This document shows, in pieces, positions 1 through 12,643 of a stretch of 64,000 nt of DNA; positions within the stretch are counted from its first letter, which is position 1; each line of letters starts with the position of its first letter. The position numbers and the translations under genes are program-made. Source of the DNA: Pontederia crassipes (taxonomy: Eukaryota > Streptophyta > Magnoliopsida > Commelinales > Pontederiaceae); contig CM060197.1 in the NCBI GenBank assembly GCA_030549335.1, positions 22,518,501-22,582,500 of the forward strand. Reading direction: 5' to 3'. The notes under the pieces were generated by a model that was not told the origin of the DNA, made no database searches, and saw only the letters and a program-made list of their open reading frames with translations.

Positions 1-2367
1 ATTGATGTGAATTGTGTGGAGTGTGATTAATTAATTGATTTATAGCATAGAATTGAAAATGCAAATAAATGATATATGGTCTAAACTCCTCACTTTACTA
101 AACTGCAAGTGCACAGATCGAAGTAGTAGACTCGAATGTCGTATCCATAGTGATTTGAAATTAAAGATTCACTAACTAATCTAGATTAATTCTAAACTAA
201 GTTAACTCTTTTTGGTGTTTTAATTTAATTGATATAAAGTGATAACTAACAATCAATGAAAGATTCTCTTAGGAATTGAGGTTCATCTAATATTCTGTTA
301 TGGAATAGATTAGAACAACTTAGCAATACAAATCAAATCATATTCAACCTGTAAAAATTGTTCTCACGGTGCATTAAAGTTGGAACTAAGTATCATACTT
401 TCATATGAAATGTAGGTTGATTCAACAAGGGTTTCAATTGATTCAACAAGGGTTTCAATTGATATTAGATTATCATGAAACCTCTAGCTCAATGCATAAA
501 TATAATTATATCCACAACTAGTGCTGATGCTCTTGGTTTATCTCTAAACATTAAGGGAATCTAGAATCAACCTCTCGATTTCCATTTCAAAATGAAATTC
601 ACATCAACAAAAACTAAATGGATTCATTCTCAGCATGGATTAAAACCAGAAAACTAAGTAACTCATTTCTCAGAAATCATAGATGAAATCAAATCTAAAA
701 ACTAATTGTTAATGTTCTTGATTTATTTTTAAACATCAAGAGAATCTAGAATCAGCCTCTCAACTGTCATTACAAGATGAGATTCACATTAATAAGAAGT
801 AAAAGGATGCATTTAGATCTTGACAAGGATAAAACTAGAAAATAAATGATGATGCTCTTGACTCATTTTTGAGCAAGAGAGAATCAAACAATAACTTCTT
901 AGTTGTCACTCTAAAACAGGATTCACATCAACATAAAACTGATTTGAAAATATTCAGAAATGCACTAACATCAGTGGCAAAAGTGTTGTTCAATCATCCA
1001 TCCATAAACAGAAATTAAACTACTATCCTATCCTAAAAAGAGTTAAGATTTAGCTCCTCATAACTAATCAAAATAATACAAATCAGATGAGGAACTGAAT
1101 CAAAACATTCTAAAACATAAAGAAGAACAAAACCATCAGTTCCAAGACTCCAGCAAGAAACAACTCTCTAGTCTCTAGCCAAATGACTAGGGGAGAAAAT
1201 TCCCCTTTTGCTCTTGAATATCTCATTTATATATGACATTCTCATCACCATTTGATCATCATCAGAAGCTTCTATTCATTATGATTCTTCCACTTGTCTT
1301 ATGATATTTTTGCTTTTGTGATGAGAAAAGATTTCTTTCTCATTGCTTTTGGCAGCTAGCTGTGGTCTCCTCATACTTTTCTAGCAGCATTGTTTATCTC
1401 TTGTGCTTGATTTTGATGCTGCAAAAACATGAACAACAAGCATCAATTCTTCAAATGAAAATTAGACAAATAATAACTAAATCAATATATTATCCAGCTC
1501 AAATATCCAAATATAAGATAACATTATGCTGAGAAGATCAACACATGTATATTAAGCATAATTTGATGAATATGCATTTCAAGGCTTATATGCACATGAA
1601 TTAAGATGGAAAATGAGTAGAATTATAGTATAATTAGCTAGTGATCATACATATGCCAAGCGAGAGGGATATAACAAGCAGAAGAAGACACAAAATCTTG
1701 TAGATTCATTCTTAACTCGGTTATATCATCAACGATGATAGAATATTATCAAATGAAATAATTGTAGAGAAATGCAACAGAAATAGGCTTTGCACACATT
1801 AAATTTGTAGAGAATTACAATGTATGAAATGGAGGGGAGAAAAACAAGGAATAATAGACATATAATTTGTTCAACCTTCTCACTATGGTTAGGCCGTAGC
1901 AAAAGCATCCAACCCATAGTGTGACAATCGAGAACATTAGCAAATCATATTCTCATCATCTAAACCATAATCATGCCTCTTCGACCATAGGGAACCCATA
2001 TGAATTGTAGCAGCTTGACAAAGTCAAACTTGTCTAAATCCATGGTTAATAAGTGCTCAAATAGTCATGCTAATATGCTATGTACGGATTTTAATACATG
2101 AATTGTCATCTTGTTAGTTATATTATTTTAATATTTATGTTGTATCATGATATGCTATGCTATGATCTGATATGGATGATTTATGTCATGATTGTTTGAC
2201 ACACATAAAATATAAATTGCGTGCTGAGTCGTAGACTTAAAATCAATATTGTATTGGATGAACCTATTCATGAATCCTTAGGACATTGTCGTTTGTATGG
2301 GTGTAAGTGTGACCCAAGGGTTCAAGTGTGATCCTACATGGCCAACCATATCAATGTCGAAGCAAAC
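1..2367. repeat. Non-coding, degenerate interspersed repeats
   Basis: No gene is supported here. A 21-bp unit is repeated twice head to tail at 417-458. Three diverged blocks at about 522-620, 705-800 and 846-940 share a 'CTTGATTTATTTTTAA' to 'GATTCACAT' layout, which suggests an old tandem array with a period of about 160 bp. The start (around 95-165) resembles sequence common in plant LTR retrotransposons, but no terminal repeats, primer site or coding remnant could be delimited. The rest looks like ordinary AT-rich intergenic DNA. Confidence 0.4.
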
Positions 2368-3942
2368 TGTAATATCTCAAATTTAATTCTCATATAATCG
2401 CATGGATTTAATATTAATTAAGATAAAAAATAATTAGCTTAAGTAATCCTAAGTTAATTAATTATATTAGAAATGACCTTTTGTGCCAACTTGCCTTAGA
2501 AAAAAAACAAAAGGAGCATGACAGCCCATTTTCACACTAATATAAATTAAATATGATGCTGCTACAACACCAACAATCATGCAAAATACATATATATGTC
2601 CTTACCTGATTGGAGATGGGGGATGAGAGGTGAATGCCGACTTACCTTAGGAGGAGGAAACAATAGGAAGGTTTTATCCAAAGTTCGGCCAGAATTGGAA
2701 ATAAAAAAAAGAAATGAGACTGAAAAAAAGAAAAGAAAAGAAGAGAGTTGGAAAGTTGGTCGAATGAAGGAAAGGAAGGAAATAGAAGAAGCAGAAACCA
2801 AAAAAAAAGTAAGAAGAAAAATAAATATATAAATGGTGACCTGCCACATCACAAGAATCATGCAAAAATAAATATATAAAATCTGAAAAAAAATAGACTA
2901 CCGACTTACCTTGCAAGGGAAAAAAATGAAGTTTTTTTTTACTTCTTTCCTTGTGGTCGGCCAGAATATGAAATAAAGAAAAAGAAAGAAAGAGAGAAAG
3001 AAAGTAAGAAGGTTAAGTGAAAACTGAGCAAAAGAAAAGAAGGAAAGACACAAGAACAAGAAGAGAAAAGATATAGGTATGTTCAAGGTGGAATCAAATT
3101 ATTGATTTGGTTAATTTTATGTTATTTTAAACTTGTGAAAATTGTAGTCAAATTCAGGTTTTCCGTATTGCATGAATGGACAAAAACATTTTATCTAATG
3201 ATTTAGAGATATGGGAAAAAGGTACGAAAATTAGGAAAAACTAATTTTGTTCCTTTCTGTATCATTAAAATATTTTGTGATAAGTATAAAATTATGAAAT
3301 ATGTATAAGTGATCCTTTAGAAGTCTAACTTTCATGCGAGAAAGAATTGTTTTTAAAATTACATGTATGAGCTAATCAGTTAGCATATGCCTTACTCTTT
3401 AAGCGAAATAAATGAGTCTGATTAATAATTATGTTATAAACTATGTACATAGAGATAAATAAGGAATTTTACGAGCAGGGAACTTATATAAATGAAGGTT
3501 CAAATTCAATTTGAATCACTCCAAAATAATTTGTGCAAAGAAAGTCATGAATAAAATGATTGGTACCCCTCAGATTTTATATGTATGAGCAAATTAATGA
3601 CGTCGTTGACCACAAAAATTGCTGTAAACATATTCTAATGAGTAAAATTCAAAATTAATATACATTGTACATTAAGAAGTCTTTTGTCCACAAAAATTAA
3701 TTTTCAATTATTTGGATCTCTGTATCAAAAGTTATAAATTTTACAAGCCATGTTAGTTGGTCCGCTAGGACATAGAATGTCTGTTGAATATTGATTTTTC
3801 CTCGGAATCATTCCTAGTGAAATAAAATATGACACTCTTAACTAGGAGTACAATAAGCTATAATTAGCCATAATACAAGATAATCGGTTATGATGAATTG
3901 AATTGATTGAGTTATATGGCATGTCTAAATGATTATGTTGAT

Positions 3943-5321
3943 CACTACAAAAAAAATGATGTTTTCTGACGGTTTCGTCCGTCAAAAAATTGAACAAAAT
4001 TGTCGGAAATGAGGGGTTTCGACGGAACTCATCCGTCGAAAAAATGGTCGTTGAAAAATAATTTTCGACGTTTGGAAAAAAACTCGTCGGAAGTTCGGAC
4101 GGTTGCAACCGTCCCAAAAGTCCGGCGGCCGCAATCGCCAAAACTTTCGGCGGTCGTCGCAACCGTCAAAACTTTCGGCGGTCGCAACCGTCGAAACTTT
4201 CGGCGGTCGTCGCAACCGTCAAAACTTTCGACGGTCGCAACTATAAAAAAATCCGAGGGTCGCAACCGTCGAAACATTCTGGCGTCTGCAACCGTCGCAA
4301 AGAATTTTTAAAATATAAAAAATAGCCCGCTGCCAGGTAGTTGATTCGGCCACCGGCGACAAGATTCAGCCGTCTGGCGCCGATCATGCCGCCGTTGGCT
4401 GCATCAGACCGCCTGACGACCGGATCGGGCCAGCTGCGGACGGTTCGGCCCCCTGGCGACCGAATTAGTCCGCCTGGTGACATATCACACCGCGGCCGGT
4501 CAGATCAGGTCGGCTGCGACTGAATCTTGCCGCTGGCGGCCGATCCCCCTCCCCCCTCCCCACGTGGCTAGATTCGGCCGCCAGGAGGCTGATCCGACAG
4601 CTAGGCGGCCGATTTGGCCCCCGAGATGGAAAGAGAGGGAGAGGGTCGCCGACGGGTCGTCATCCGGGAGTTCGTCGCATTGGCAAGATAGGAGAGGGAG
4701 AGAGAGATGAGAGAGGGAAACTTCAGAAATATTAATAATATATACATATTATGATATATATGATTATAGTATTTAATTATTTTTTTAATTACCGACGGTT
4801 CAGACCGTCGAAAGTTCCGACAATTCGAACTGTCGATAATTATAGTAACAAAATAATACTTATATTACATATTATATAATATTTAATTACTTTTAAAGTT
4901 ACCAACGGTCCAGACCGTCAAAACTTTTGACGGCCCGAGCTATTGATAATTATAATAATTAAATACTAGTTACATTATATAATATTTAACTTTTTGGTTA
5001 CCGACAGTCCAGACCGTCGAAACTTTCGACGGTCTGAACTGTCGCTAATTATATTAATAAATACTACTTATACTACATTATTTTTCACTTAACGACGTTT
5101 ATGACCGTCGGAAGTTTCGACGGATACGTATCCGCCAGAACTTTCGACGTTCATAACCGTCAAAAAATAAAATAATAATTAATAGATTTGATAATTTATT
5201 ATTTTTATTTTCGATGGTTTCAACCATCGAAAATTCCGACGAATACCTATCCGTCGCAAATTGCGACGGATTTTGTGTTGTCAAAAACTGCCCGTCGGAA
5301 AAACACAATTTTCTTGTAGTG
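3943..5321. mobile_element. Non-autonomous CACTA (En/Spm) transposon, CACTA-1
   Basis: The left end reads CACTACAAAAAAAA and the right end TTTTCTTGTAGTG, the inverted termini of plant CACTA elements. The 3-bp target duplication GAT is present on both sides (3940-3942 and 5322-5324). Subterminal regions are packed with CGACGGTT/AACCGTCG-type units in both orientations, the binding-site arrays expected for En/Spm TNPA-type proteins. At 1379 bp it has no room for a transposase and none is seen. Its core (4330-4650) is very GC-rich. It sits inside LTR family A, so it is younger than that LTR. Confidence 0.92.
4330..4650. repeat. GC-rich degenerate tandem repeat inside CACTA-1
   Basis: A strongly GC-rich island in otherwise AT-rich sequence. 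It consists of diverged units of roughly 28-32 bp built on a CCGCCTGGCGACCGA-like core. Short open frames on both strands follow from the composition and have no recognisable domain. It could be the remnant of a GC-rich 5' leader; related CACTA elements here (around 15290-15420 and 60110-60150) also have GC-rich segments near this relative position. Confidence 0.55.
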
Positions 5322-5730
5322 GATATGGTTGTAAGAGTAATATGAACCTGTATTATGTTTATAGGGTTAGATGAATGAAAAGAAAAAGAAATGGGAAACA
5401 CCTTGTATGATCGTTTATTTCGGGTAAGTTGATTTCTCTTACTCTATGTATTCACCTCTTTTGAATTCGATGTGGCATTGACTGTGATATCATTGAATAT
5501 GTTTTGAATATATTATAAATTGATTTCGAAAATGCAATTATGAAAAGTATGTTTGAATGATTGTATGATTGCACATTTGAAAAGCATATATATATGAATG
5601 AACTACGAGAAGTGCAATCTTGTTCCGTTTAAAATGATATTTGATATGATTCATCTTCTGATATCGAGACACAATTATTATATGATAAATCATGCATCTG
5701 CATCTGCCTGCATTGCATGTATGATGGTTG

Positions 5731-5995
5731 GAGCTAAGTGCTACATCGCTGATCACGATGGGAGCCACCTCTAGAATCCAATGTATCATTTCTGTTCCCC
5801 AGATATGAGATGAGATATACTGAAACTAAGTGTCATACGGAACTAAGTGCTACATCATGAGGAATCACGATGGGAACCACCTCTAGAATCCATCTATTGC
5901 TATATGATATGATTCCCGAAAGGGATGAGGTAGAATAGAGCTAAACGCTACATCGCTGATCACGATGGGAATCACCTCTATAATTCACCTATCGA
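5731..5995. repeat. Minisatellite in LTR family A, three units of about 100 bp
   Basis: Three diverged copies begin near 5731, 5840 and 5938. Each contains a GCTACATC segment, then ATCACGATGGGA and CACCTCTA. Spacing is about 109 and 98 bp. The array lies inside the LTR-A block, downstream of the CACTA insertion, and has no coding potential. Confidence 0.75.
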
Positions 5996-6370
5996 CCACT
6001 AGTCAATTGGGGATTCGTGCATTCATATGAGAGTCTTGCATTTGCATACATATTTTTGATATTGATTGCAAGTTGAGTGTGATGTTTCTTATTAGTATGT
6101 TATATATGTAATTATTAAATATATGAAAAATACCTATTTTGCTATTATGATTATTGCATGTTTTTTCATGTCACGCCAAATTGATTAGTTGGTAACACAT
6201 AGACTATGAGTTATCAACTTAGTGAGCTATTTTAAGGAATTGAAGTGAAAAATTTAAGGAGAAGAATGAGGTGAGCAATTTAAGGATAAAAAGAAGGAAG
6301 CAAAAGAAAAAAAATAAAATAATTGAATGCATGAAAAAGGAAACAAAGAAATAATTTAATAGAAAGATAT

Positions 6371-6408
6371 AAAAACAACAACAACAACAACAAAGTTTTA
6401 TCCCATTA
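6371..6408 (-). repeat. Truncated SINE 3' end (Au-like) remnant
   Basis: A CAA-repeat run is followed by AAGTTTTATCCCATT. This matches the (CAA)n plus AAGCCTTATCCCACT end of the SINE at 41823-42005, in the same orientation. Only about 35 bp is recognisable, so it is a relic or a chance match to a simple repeat plus a short motif. Confidence 0.35.
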
Positions 6409-7150
6409 AAGAAAAGTTATTAATAGAAATAGAAATTAAATAAAAATAAAAGAGCAAAAAAAAAATTTAAATCAAAATAATAGAGATCAATCCCACTCAT
6501 AAGTTTTTTATAATATTTCGTTAAATAATTTATTCAATTTGTCTATAATATTTGCATTATAATAATAAATTTAAATAAAATTAAATCATTCAACTTTATA
6601 CCCTTTTAAATACAATGAACATGGACTCAAGAATTCACATATTTTATAATAATACAAATATTTTCATATAATGAGTCTGCATTTTTTTATAATTTACATT
6701 CAAACATATTAACTTAATACACAATTAGAATATGTTTTGGATAAATCTATTAAAAACTTATTGCAAATATTATTTAGAAAATAAGGAAGCATTTAAATTA
6801 ATATTGAATATTATGAAAAACATTGGCCAATTCGCGATCGGACCGGCCGATCTGAAGGATGATATTAGGAGTTTCACTCATTGTAGAAATTTCATTCTCG
6901 CTTCTTCGGGACCCGTTTGCGACATATGTCGTGGGACGAATTTTGAAGGGTTACAACAAAATATACCTGCAATTGAGAAATAAATTAAAATTTTAGCCTG
7001 TCAACATAAACAAAAAGAACTGCGAGAGAAAAGGAAACCAAAATTGGCACAAGAAAGATAAAATAACTACCTTCATCCTTTCAAGTAGATAAAACATGTC
7101 GTCTACATGACACCATATCCAAAGTAAAACAATACAGTAGCCAAGGTAAA
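6409..7150. other. AT-rich intergenic DNA between an LTR and the UGD 3' end
   Basis: No supported gene. An 83-codon open frame at 6732-6983 (+) contains a short CxxC-type stretch (CDICRGTNFEG) but has no family I recognise and no supporting context. I treat it as chance. The right part grades into the UGD 3' flank; the polyadenylation site could not be placed. Confidence 0.4.
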
Positions 7151-7359
7151 TGATGGTAATAATTGTTCCCTTTCAAGTTTCAACTATAAATATCAAAGTG
7201 ATGGATTACAAAATGCAAACGACACATCTACGACACCAATTATAAAGAATATTCAGTCTTTAAATCTGATAATGGCAAACCATATATAACATTATAATCC
7301 TCAACAAGAATAAGGCAATTGATCCCCAACACATTTCTCCTCTTCGGATATCATCGAAA

Positions 7360-8802
7360 TTAGGCCACTGCAGGCATGTCCTTGAGCCATGGATCCAAGG
7401 GCTTCCCAATTGAGTAAACAATGAATCCAATCTCTCTTAACTTCTCAGGGTCAACCACATTGCGTCCATCGAAGATGAAAGCTGGCTTCTGCATAGTTTC
7501 ATAGATCTTGGCATAATCCAATTTCTTGAACTCATCCCACTCGGTGAGAATGCAGACTGCATGGGCATCCTTGATGGCTTCATATGCATCCCAAGTAACT
7601 TGTACCTGCTTCACGGCTGTCGGGCTCATGGGCTGGAGGTGAACAGGATGGTCCCAGTCGAACTTGTTCATTGCAAGGTCACGTTGGATCTGATCCTCAG
7701 TCACTTGCGGATCATAGATGCTTATCTTGGCCTTGTCACCCAGAAGTCCCTTGCAGACATCAATGGCTGGAGTCTCCCTCGTGTCACCAGTGTCCTTCTT
7801 GAATGCGAACCCAAGAACTGCAATCTTCTTACCAGCAACAGTGTTGAACATGGAAGAGACAACCCTGTTCACGAACCTGCTCTTCTGGTAGTCATTGATC
7901 TTGATGACCTGCTTCCAGTAGTTGGCCACCTCTGGAAGGCCATTGCATTCACATATGTAGACCAAGTTGAGGATATCCTTCTGGAAGCAGGATCCACCAA
8001 ATCCAACACTGGCATTCAGAAACTTAGGCCCAATCCTTGTGTCTTTCCCAACAGCATAGGCCACCTCAGCCACATTAGCACCAGTGGCCTCACAGAGTGC
8101 AGAAATAGCATTCACTGATGAAATCCTCTGGGCCAAGAATGCGTTGGCGGCAAGCTTGGAAAGCTCTGCAGACCACAGATTGGTTGTGAGAATCCGATCC
8201 TCAGGAACCCAGTTGGCATAGACCTCCTTCAATGCCTGAACTGCCTTCTGGCCCTCCGGGGTTTCCCGCCCGCCAATGAGCACACGATCAGGGTTGAACA
8301 GATCTTGAATTGCAGTACCTTCTGCCAGGAATTCTGGGTTGGAGAGGATCTGATAATTGATGCCTTTGCTATTGTGGGTTAATATCTTCTCAATGGCCTC
8401 AGCAGTCTTGACAGGGACTGTTGACTTCTCAACCACAATCTTGTCCGATTTTGAGACATCGGCAATCATGCGAGCAGCACTTTCCCAGTAGGTGAGATCA
8501 GCAGCTTTACCTGCCCCAAGGCCGCGAGTCTTGGTGGGTGTGTTCACCGAGACGAAGATGATATCGGCATCACAGATGTGCTTTTCTACATCAGTGCTGA
8601 AGAAGAGGTTCCTTCCTCGGCATTGCTTGACAACATCATCAAGGCCAGGTTCATAGATGGGTAGTTGATCACTGTTCCAAGCAGCAATACGAGCGACAGA
8701 AATGTCAACAACCACGACCTCGATGGCAGGGCATTTCAAAGCAATGATAGCCATGGTAGGGCCACCGACATAGCCGGCACCAATGCAGCAGATCTTCACC
8801 AT
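7360..8802 (-). CDS. UGD: UDP-glucose 6-dehydrogenase (UGDH)
   Basis: This cytosolic enzyme oxidises UDP-glucose to UDP-glucuronate with two NAD+, the entry step to UDP-xylose, arabinose, apiose and galacturonate for cell-wall hemicellulose and pectin. The 480-residue protein has the usual plant length and is uninterrupted. The N-terminal Rossmann fold shows GAGYVGG (residues 8-14). The catalytic set seen in characterised UGDHs is present: Glu157 in NPEF, Lys216 and Asn220 in SKLAANAF, Cys272 and Asp276 in [10 protein letters not shown]. The C-terminal UDP-binding domain starts around [13 protein letters not shown] (331-343), and the protein ends MPAVA. The start ATG follows a 5'-UTR intron acceptor at 8820. 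It is the only gene within about 30 kb, with transposons on both sides. I see no frameshift or missing key residue and consider it functional. Confidence 0.98.
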   Translation of the reverse strand: MVKICCIGAGYVGGPTMAIIALKCPAIEVVVVDISVARIAAWNSDQLPIYEPGLDDVVKQCRGRNLFFSTDVEKHICDADIIFVSVNTPTKTRGLGAGKAADLTYWESAARMIADVSKSDKIVVEKSTVPVKTAEAIEKILTHNSKGINYQILSNPEFLAEGTAIQDLFNPDRVLIGGRETPEGQKAVQALKEVYANWVPEDRILTTNLWSAELSKLAANAFLAQRISSVNAISALCEATGANVAEVAYAVGKDTRIGPKFLNASVGFGGSCFQKDILNLVYICECNGLPEVANYWKQVIKINDYQKSRFVNRVVSSMFNTVAGKKIAVLGFAFKKDTGDTRETPAIDVCKGLLGDKAKISIYDPQVTEDQIQRDLAMNKFDWDHPVHLQPMSPTAVKQVQVTWDAYEAIKDAHAVCILTEWDEFKKLDYAKIYETMQKPAFIFDGRNVVDPEKLREIGFIVYSIGKPLDPWLKDMPAVA

Positions 8803-8819
8803 CTTTGAGTTTATGTAAC

Positions 8820-9529
8820 CTGAATTTATTTACACCGCCAGAACGAAACAATCAGATGGGAAAATTTAATCAGATCTGAAACCTATTTCATAAGATACTT
8901 TGAAAGTAGATTTTGTGTCAAGCACCATTCATTCAGGTTGAAAATATGTTAAGGGGGGTGAATAGAATTGCAGGTTAGCAAGTGAGACAGCAGATCTAGT
9001 TTCTACAGTATGATCTGTGAAGTTCGTACAGTATGATATAGTACAACTACAAACGAAATGTGCAGATCTAAAGATTCGTTACATGGAAGGTCCAGAATGA
9101 GACTAAGTGATAAACATAAGAGGTCCGCGGCTTCTCGGGTTACATTCCAAGAAGTCCAAGCCTGAATGGATCTGTGTTTTAGCACAAACAACAAGTCGGA
9201 TCTACCGGAAGTCAACCACGCCAATGCATGTCCCAGATAATGTCAGTAAAATGCATTCTTTATAAACTTCCATCAGAAGTTGTTAGACCGAATCAAGTGA
9301 TCCCAACTAGATCCGCAATAAACTACGCACAGAACCAACAGATCTCTACTCAGCTTGCAGAGAAAAAGGAGGAAACCAAAACCAATCCCGCGGAAAGGTT
9401 TACGGGAATCTCTCCATCAAATGAGATCTTGAGCGCTGAGAATTGGAGAATCCGAAAGAAGAGAACAGTAGAAACAATCAAACTATGACATCTGAATTCG
9501 ACAGGAAACAAGATTGAGATGGAACTTAC
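8820..9529 (-). other. UGD: 5'-UTR intron of UGD
   Basis: On the minus strand a donor GG|GTAAGT at about 9530/9529 and an acceptor TTCAG|GTTACATAAAC at about 8820/8819 bound a 710-bp interval lying 17 bp upstream of the ATG. The donor lies about 60 bp downstream of the predicted transcription start. Plant UGD genes commonly have an intronless CDS and a leader intron, and such introns often raise expression. That role is inferred; only the splice signals are seen. Confidence 0.75.
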
Positions 9530-9615
9530 CCCGTGAAAAGGCTCCTGATCCCAAAGACTGTGAAGAGGAGAGTCCTCAAAGATCTCTGAGAGGAAAAGGG
9601 GGTGACCAGCAGCTG

Positions 9616-9624
9616 CTTATATAG
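9616..9624 (-). promoter_or_regulatory. UGD: TATA box of the UGD promoter
   Basis: Minus-strand CTATATAAG stands about 30 bp upstream of a likely start site near 9590. It is followed by a pyrimidine-rich leader leading to the 5'-UTR donor at 9529. It is a near-consensus plant TATA element placed correctly for the gene. Confidence 0.75.
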
Positions 9625-10235
9625 AGTGGAAGACCCTCATACTACATACAGTTCCCATGGCCATGTGAGATGTAAGACATTAACCATTCTTCCTAACGCC
9701 CACAGCCCACACAGTCACAGAAGAGGTGGGTCACTCTACCAAACTCAATTATATTACCCGCAGTCCCTACCAATTGCCAAAAGAGCATGTGTCTTCGCCG
9801 CAGAACCCTGCAGTGCCCCCACGCCTCCAAGAATAAGGCACATGGCAAAAGCAAATAATTGCATCACAGAAAGGAGGCTCTTTTTTGTTAAAAAAAAGCT
9901 CTTCCAAAGAATAATTCAATTGCATACATTTTTCAGTCGGCTTTAGTTAGAAATCAGTAAGAAATAGTGAGGAAGATGCAATAGATACAGCTTCAATTAA
10001 CTGAAGATCGGATTTTTATAACCGGGAGCAGATAAAAATTGCATATTTCTTTTCTTTGCAGAGGTTTTTGCCGATGATCATTGAGACAAGGATTGGCGGA
10101 TCGATAAGAAGTTTTGAGCATAACTACGAAGGCACTGGTGGTTTCAAGCATCAAACAAAGGTCGAATTTTTAATACACTGGTACAAAATAAGGTCTCACC
10201 TTTTCGTCAAAACTAAGATCAGCGAGGAGCTTAGT
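9625..10235. other. UGD upstream region
   Basis: No gene is supported. The region should contain the UGD proximal promoter, but I cannot assign specific regulatory sites beyond the TATA box. The open frames here (for example 10056-10268 +) match no family I know. Confidence 0.4.
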
Positions 10236-12395
10236 TGTAACGCTCAGAAATCAGCCTCAAAATATTGAGCGAGTTTTAGAGTATGTTTGGATTAAGGGCT
10301 ACGAGGAGGAAATGAAATTAATTATATTATTTTTAATTATATTTTTTATTTAAATTATGAGGAGTGGGGTGGAATAACTAAATTCAACATCATATTTTTC
10401 ATTACATTAAATTTGTGAAATAAGGACGAATAGATTATTTTTGATCAAATTAATCTCTTTCTCTTTTTATTATCAAATTAAATTATTTCTCTTCTTACCA
10501 AATTAAACCACATCTCTCATTCTTTGATATATTATCTTTTTTTCAATATGAATACATATTTATCTATTATTTTTTATTAAATAAAACTTTTTAGTAAATA
10601 TAAAATTTTATTCAAAATATACATAAATATACTATTTAAAAAGAATTTAATACTAATATAATATATTCAACCGAGTCGAGACGTAAAATCCGAATTCGGT
10701 CCCGCCCCGATCTGGCTGGGTGTCAATAGAATCGATATCATCACAATGAGATATGATCAGATATAATCAATAGCATAAACATCAAATTAAGCATAATCAA
10801 TAATTTAAAACATACTTTTCTATCAATAACTTAAAATTTTCTAAGGGGCAACTTGGCTTTTTTGCAAAACAAAGGAAGCAAAAAAAGAGGGACACGCTTG
10901 AACCAAAAAGGAGAAAAGAGAAGGTTACCATCTTCTCCCCCTCCGTTCACCCCCTCCGTACATGAGAGAGAGAGACAAGACCTAGTCGCCGCCGCTTCCG
11001 AAGTTCGTTGGCGACTTGTTTCAGCTCTGAATTGTGCCAATCTTCCTCTCAGTGAGTTGGGTATCATCCTCAGGTTGATTAGGATCATTTTAAAGAGTTG
11101 TAAATGTGCTTGTGCTCCGAATCATGTAGGTGGCTGAGTTGGGGGTTTCTCGGTAACCTATCTGGCGATGTTTTCCGACGAGTTCGACGGGGGATTTAAC
11201 CGAGCTCATCACGACATCCTAGCATGTGCCCATAGGAGGGAGAAAGGGATCAGATTTGTTGTCCGTATGAAAACTAATCCCTAATCCCTTTTAGATTTGT
11301 GGTTTCAGATTTTGATCGTTCTCCGACGACATTTATGACAACTCGTCTTCAGACCGTAGTTGGTAACGAGAATGTACATTAGATTTGATTTCAATTATGA
11401 GAATTAGTTTTAAGTAATTTTATTTTATTATTGATAAAGAAGATGATTGGGGTTGTTTGACGTTTTGGCGGGTGCGGCCCTGTCGAGTGCTAATTTTGGT
11501 TCCTGAAGTGGTGGCTTCGTTTATTGTGGTAGGCATATGATTAAGTGGCTAAAACTATTCATAAGACTTAATTTTATAAATTGATAATAATTAATTATAT
11601 TGCTTAATTCGAATTGTTATATGGTTAATTGGATATGATAGGTGGTTGTCCGTTGGGGTTTGAGTAGGGTGCTATTAGTTGATGATTTTTTCTCATATTG
11701 GTAGGCATTCTAAAAATCTATAGTGATGATTGATTTATGAAAATTAGTTTATATGATAGTTATAATGCATTAATTATGAACTTAGGTAAGAGAATTATAA
11801 ATTATAATTCTAGGCACCAATATTTCATTAAAGGACTATTATGGAGTGATTAATGAACTAAAAGACAAATGATACCTAGAAATGATAAATGTCTTAAATG
11901 ATAAGCTTATATTTCTAAATAAGGTTTAAATGAATGTAAGAGGTACTTATGTCATTTGAGTGGATTCAGATGGAAGGTAGATGGGACTTGAGGAATTCAA
12001 TGTGAGGGAACTTACCTCAAATGATATTAATTACTTAACTCTTTGAAGCGATGGCATTGCCCCTCCGACGTGGGGTGGATTTTCAAGATCATTTTCTTCA
12101 TGCATAATCATACTTATTTTGTGCTTCATATGTGTGACATCATATGAACTATGAAGTTTTATTATGGATTTTGGAAGCCTATCGATTTTGATAAAAGATT
12201 CTCTTGTTCACCTGAAGAAAATATTTAGTTTTGAAATGAAATATTTTAGTATGATGACTTCAAGCTCTAAACCTTTACTTTGAATTCGCATTCATGCATC
12301 ATATACATTACATATAAAAAACCCGCATAAGACAAAGTATTTTCACCTCGGATGATTGGTCAATTTTGAGTAGACCGATTGAGATTTGGTTTGCT

Positions 12396-12520
12396 CTGTA
12401 TTGATATAGTGACATAAGGAGCAGGTTCAACACCCTGTGTTGATACAGTGACACGAAGGGTGGAATTAGAACATCCATCCTATGGTGATATAGTGATAGG
12501 AGGGATGGAATGATAATAAA
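12396..12520. repeat. Imperfect minisatellite (TGATATAGTGAC core)
   Basis: Three diverged units of roughly 40-48 bp, each carrying TGATAYAGTGA, followed by GG-rich segments. They lie within the tentative LTR block. Confidence 0.55.
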
Positions 12521-12618
12521 TGAAACAAGTTCTGTGTCAATGGGATACGAGGGGTGAGTTGAGTACTCCATTGACAAGTGTTTGGATATCCATATTTGAT
12601 GATGATTCCTCAATTTAT

Positions 12619-12643
12619 AATATATATATATATATATATATAT
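12619..12643. repeat. (TA)n microsatellite
   Basis: An uninterrupted run of TA dinucleotides. Confidence 0.9.

Larger units (their letters stand above)
2368..6235 (+). mobile_element. LTR of family A (gypsy-like), right end lost, split by a CACTA element
   Basis: The block starts with TGTAATATC. It matches the reverse complement of the solo LTR at 56817-59200: both have the TGTAATATCYCAA start, a shared purine-rich leader containing CTTGTGGTCGGCC (near 2950 here, near 58550 there) and a shared late segment around 6190-6235. The pair therefore define one LTR family in opposite orientations. After about 6235 the similarity stops and no terminal CA plus target duplication matching CAAAC (2363-2367) was found, so this copy is right-truncated. 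It is interrupted by the CACTA element at 3943-5321. The class (Ty3/gypsy, chromovirus type) is inferred from the terminal sequence and length, not from coding sequence. Confidence 0.65.

Noticed and set aside
2577..3086. Several hydrophobic open frames rich in Phe, Leu and Ser
   Set aside because: They are the complement of a purine-rich (A/G) tract in LTR family A. The same applies to 25480-25780.
3982..4311. Arg/Pro-rich overlapping frames in CACTA-1
   Set aside because: They are translations of the CGACGGTT subterminal repeat array; no protein is implied.
7561..8118. 185-codon plus-strand open frame
   Set aside because: It lies wholly antisense to the UGD coding region; it follows from codon bias of the real gene.
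10280..10640. Possible MITE beginning TATGTTTGGATTA
   Set aside because: No matching inverted terminus or target duplication was found at the other side.
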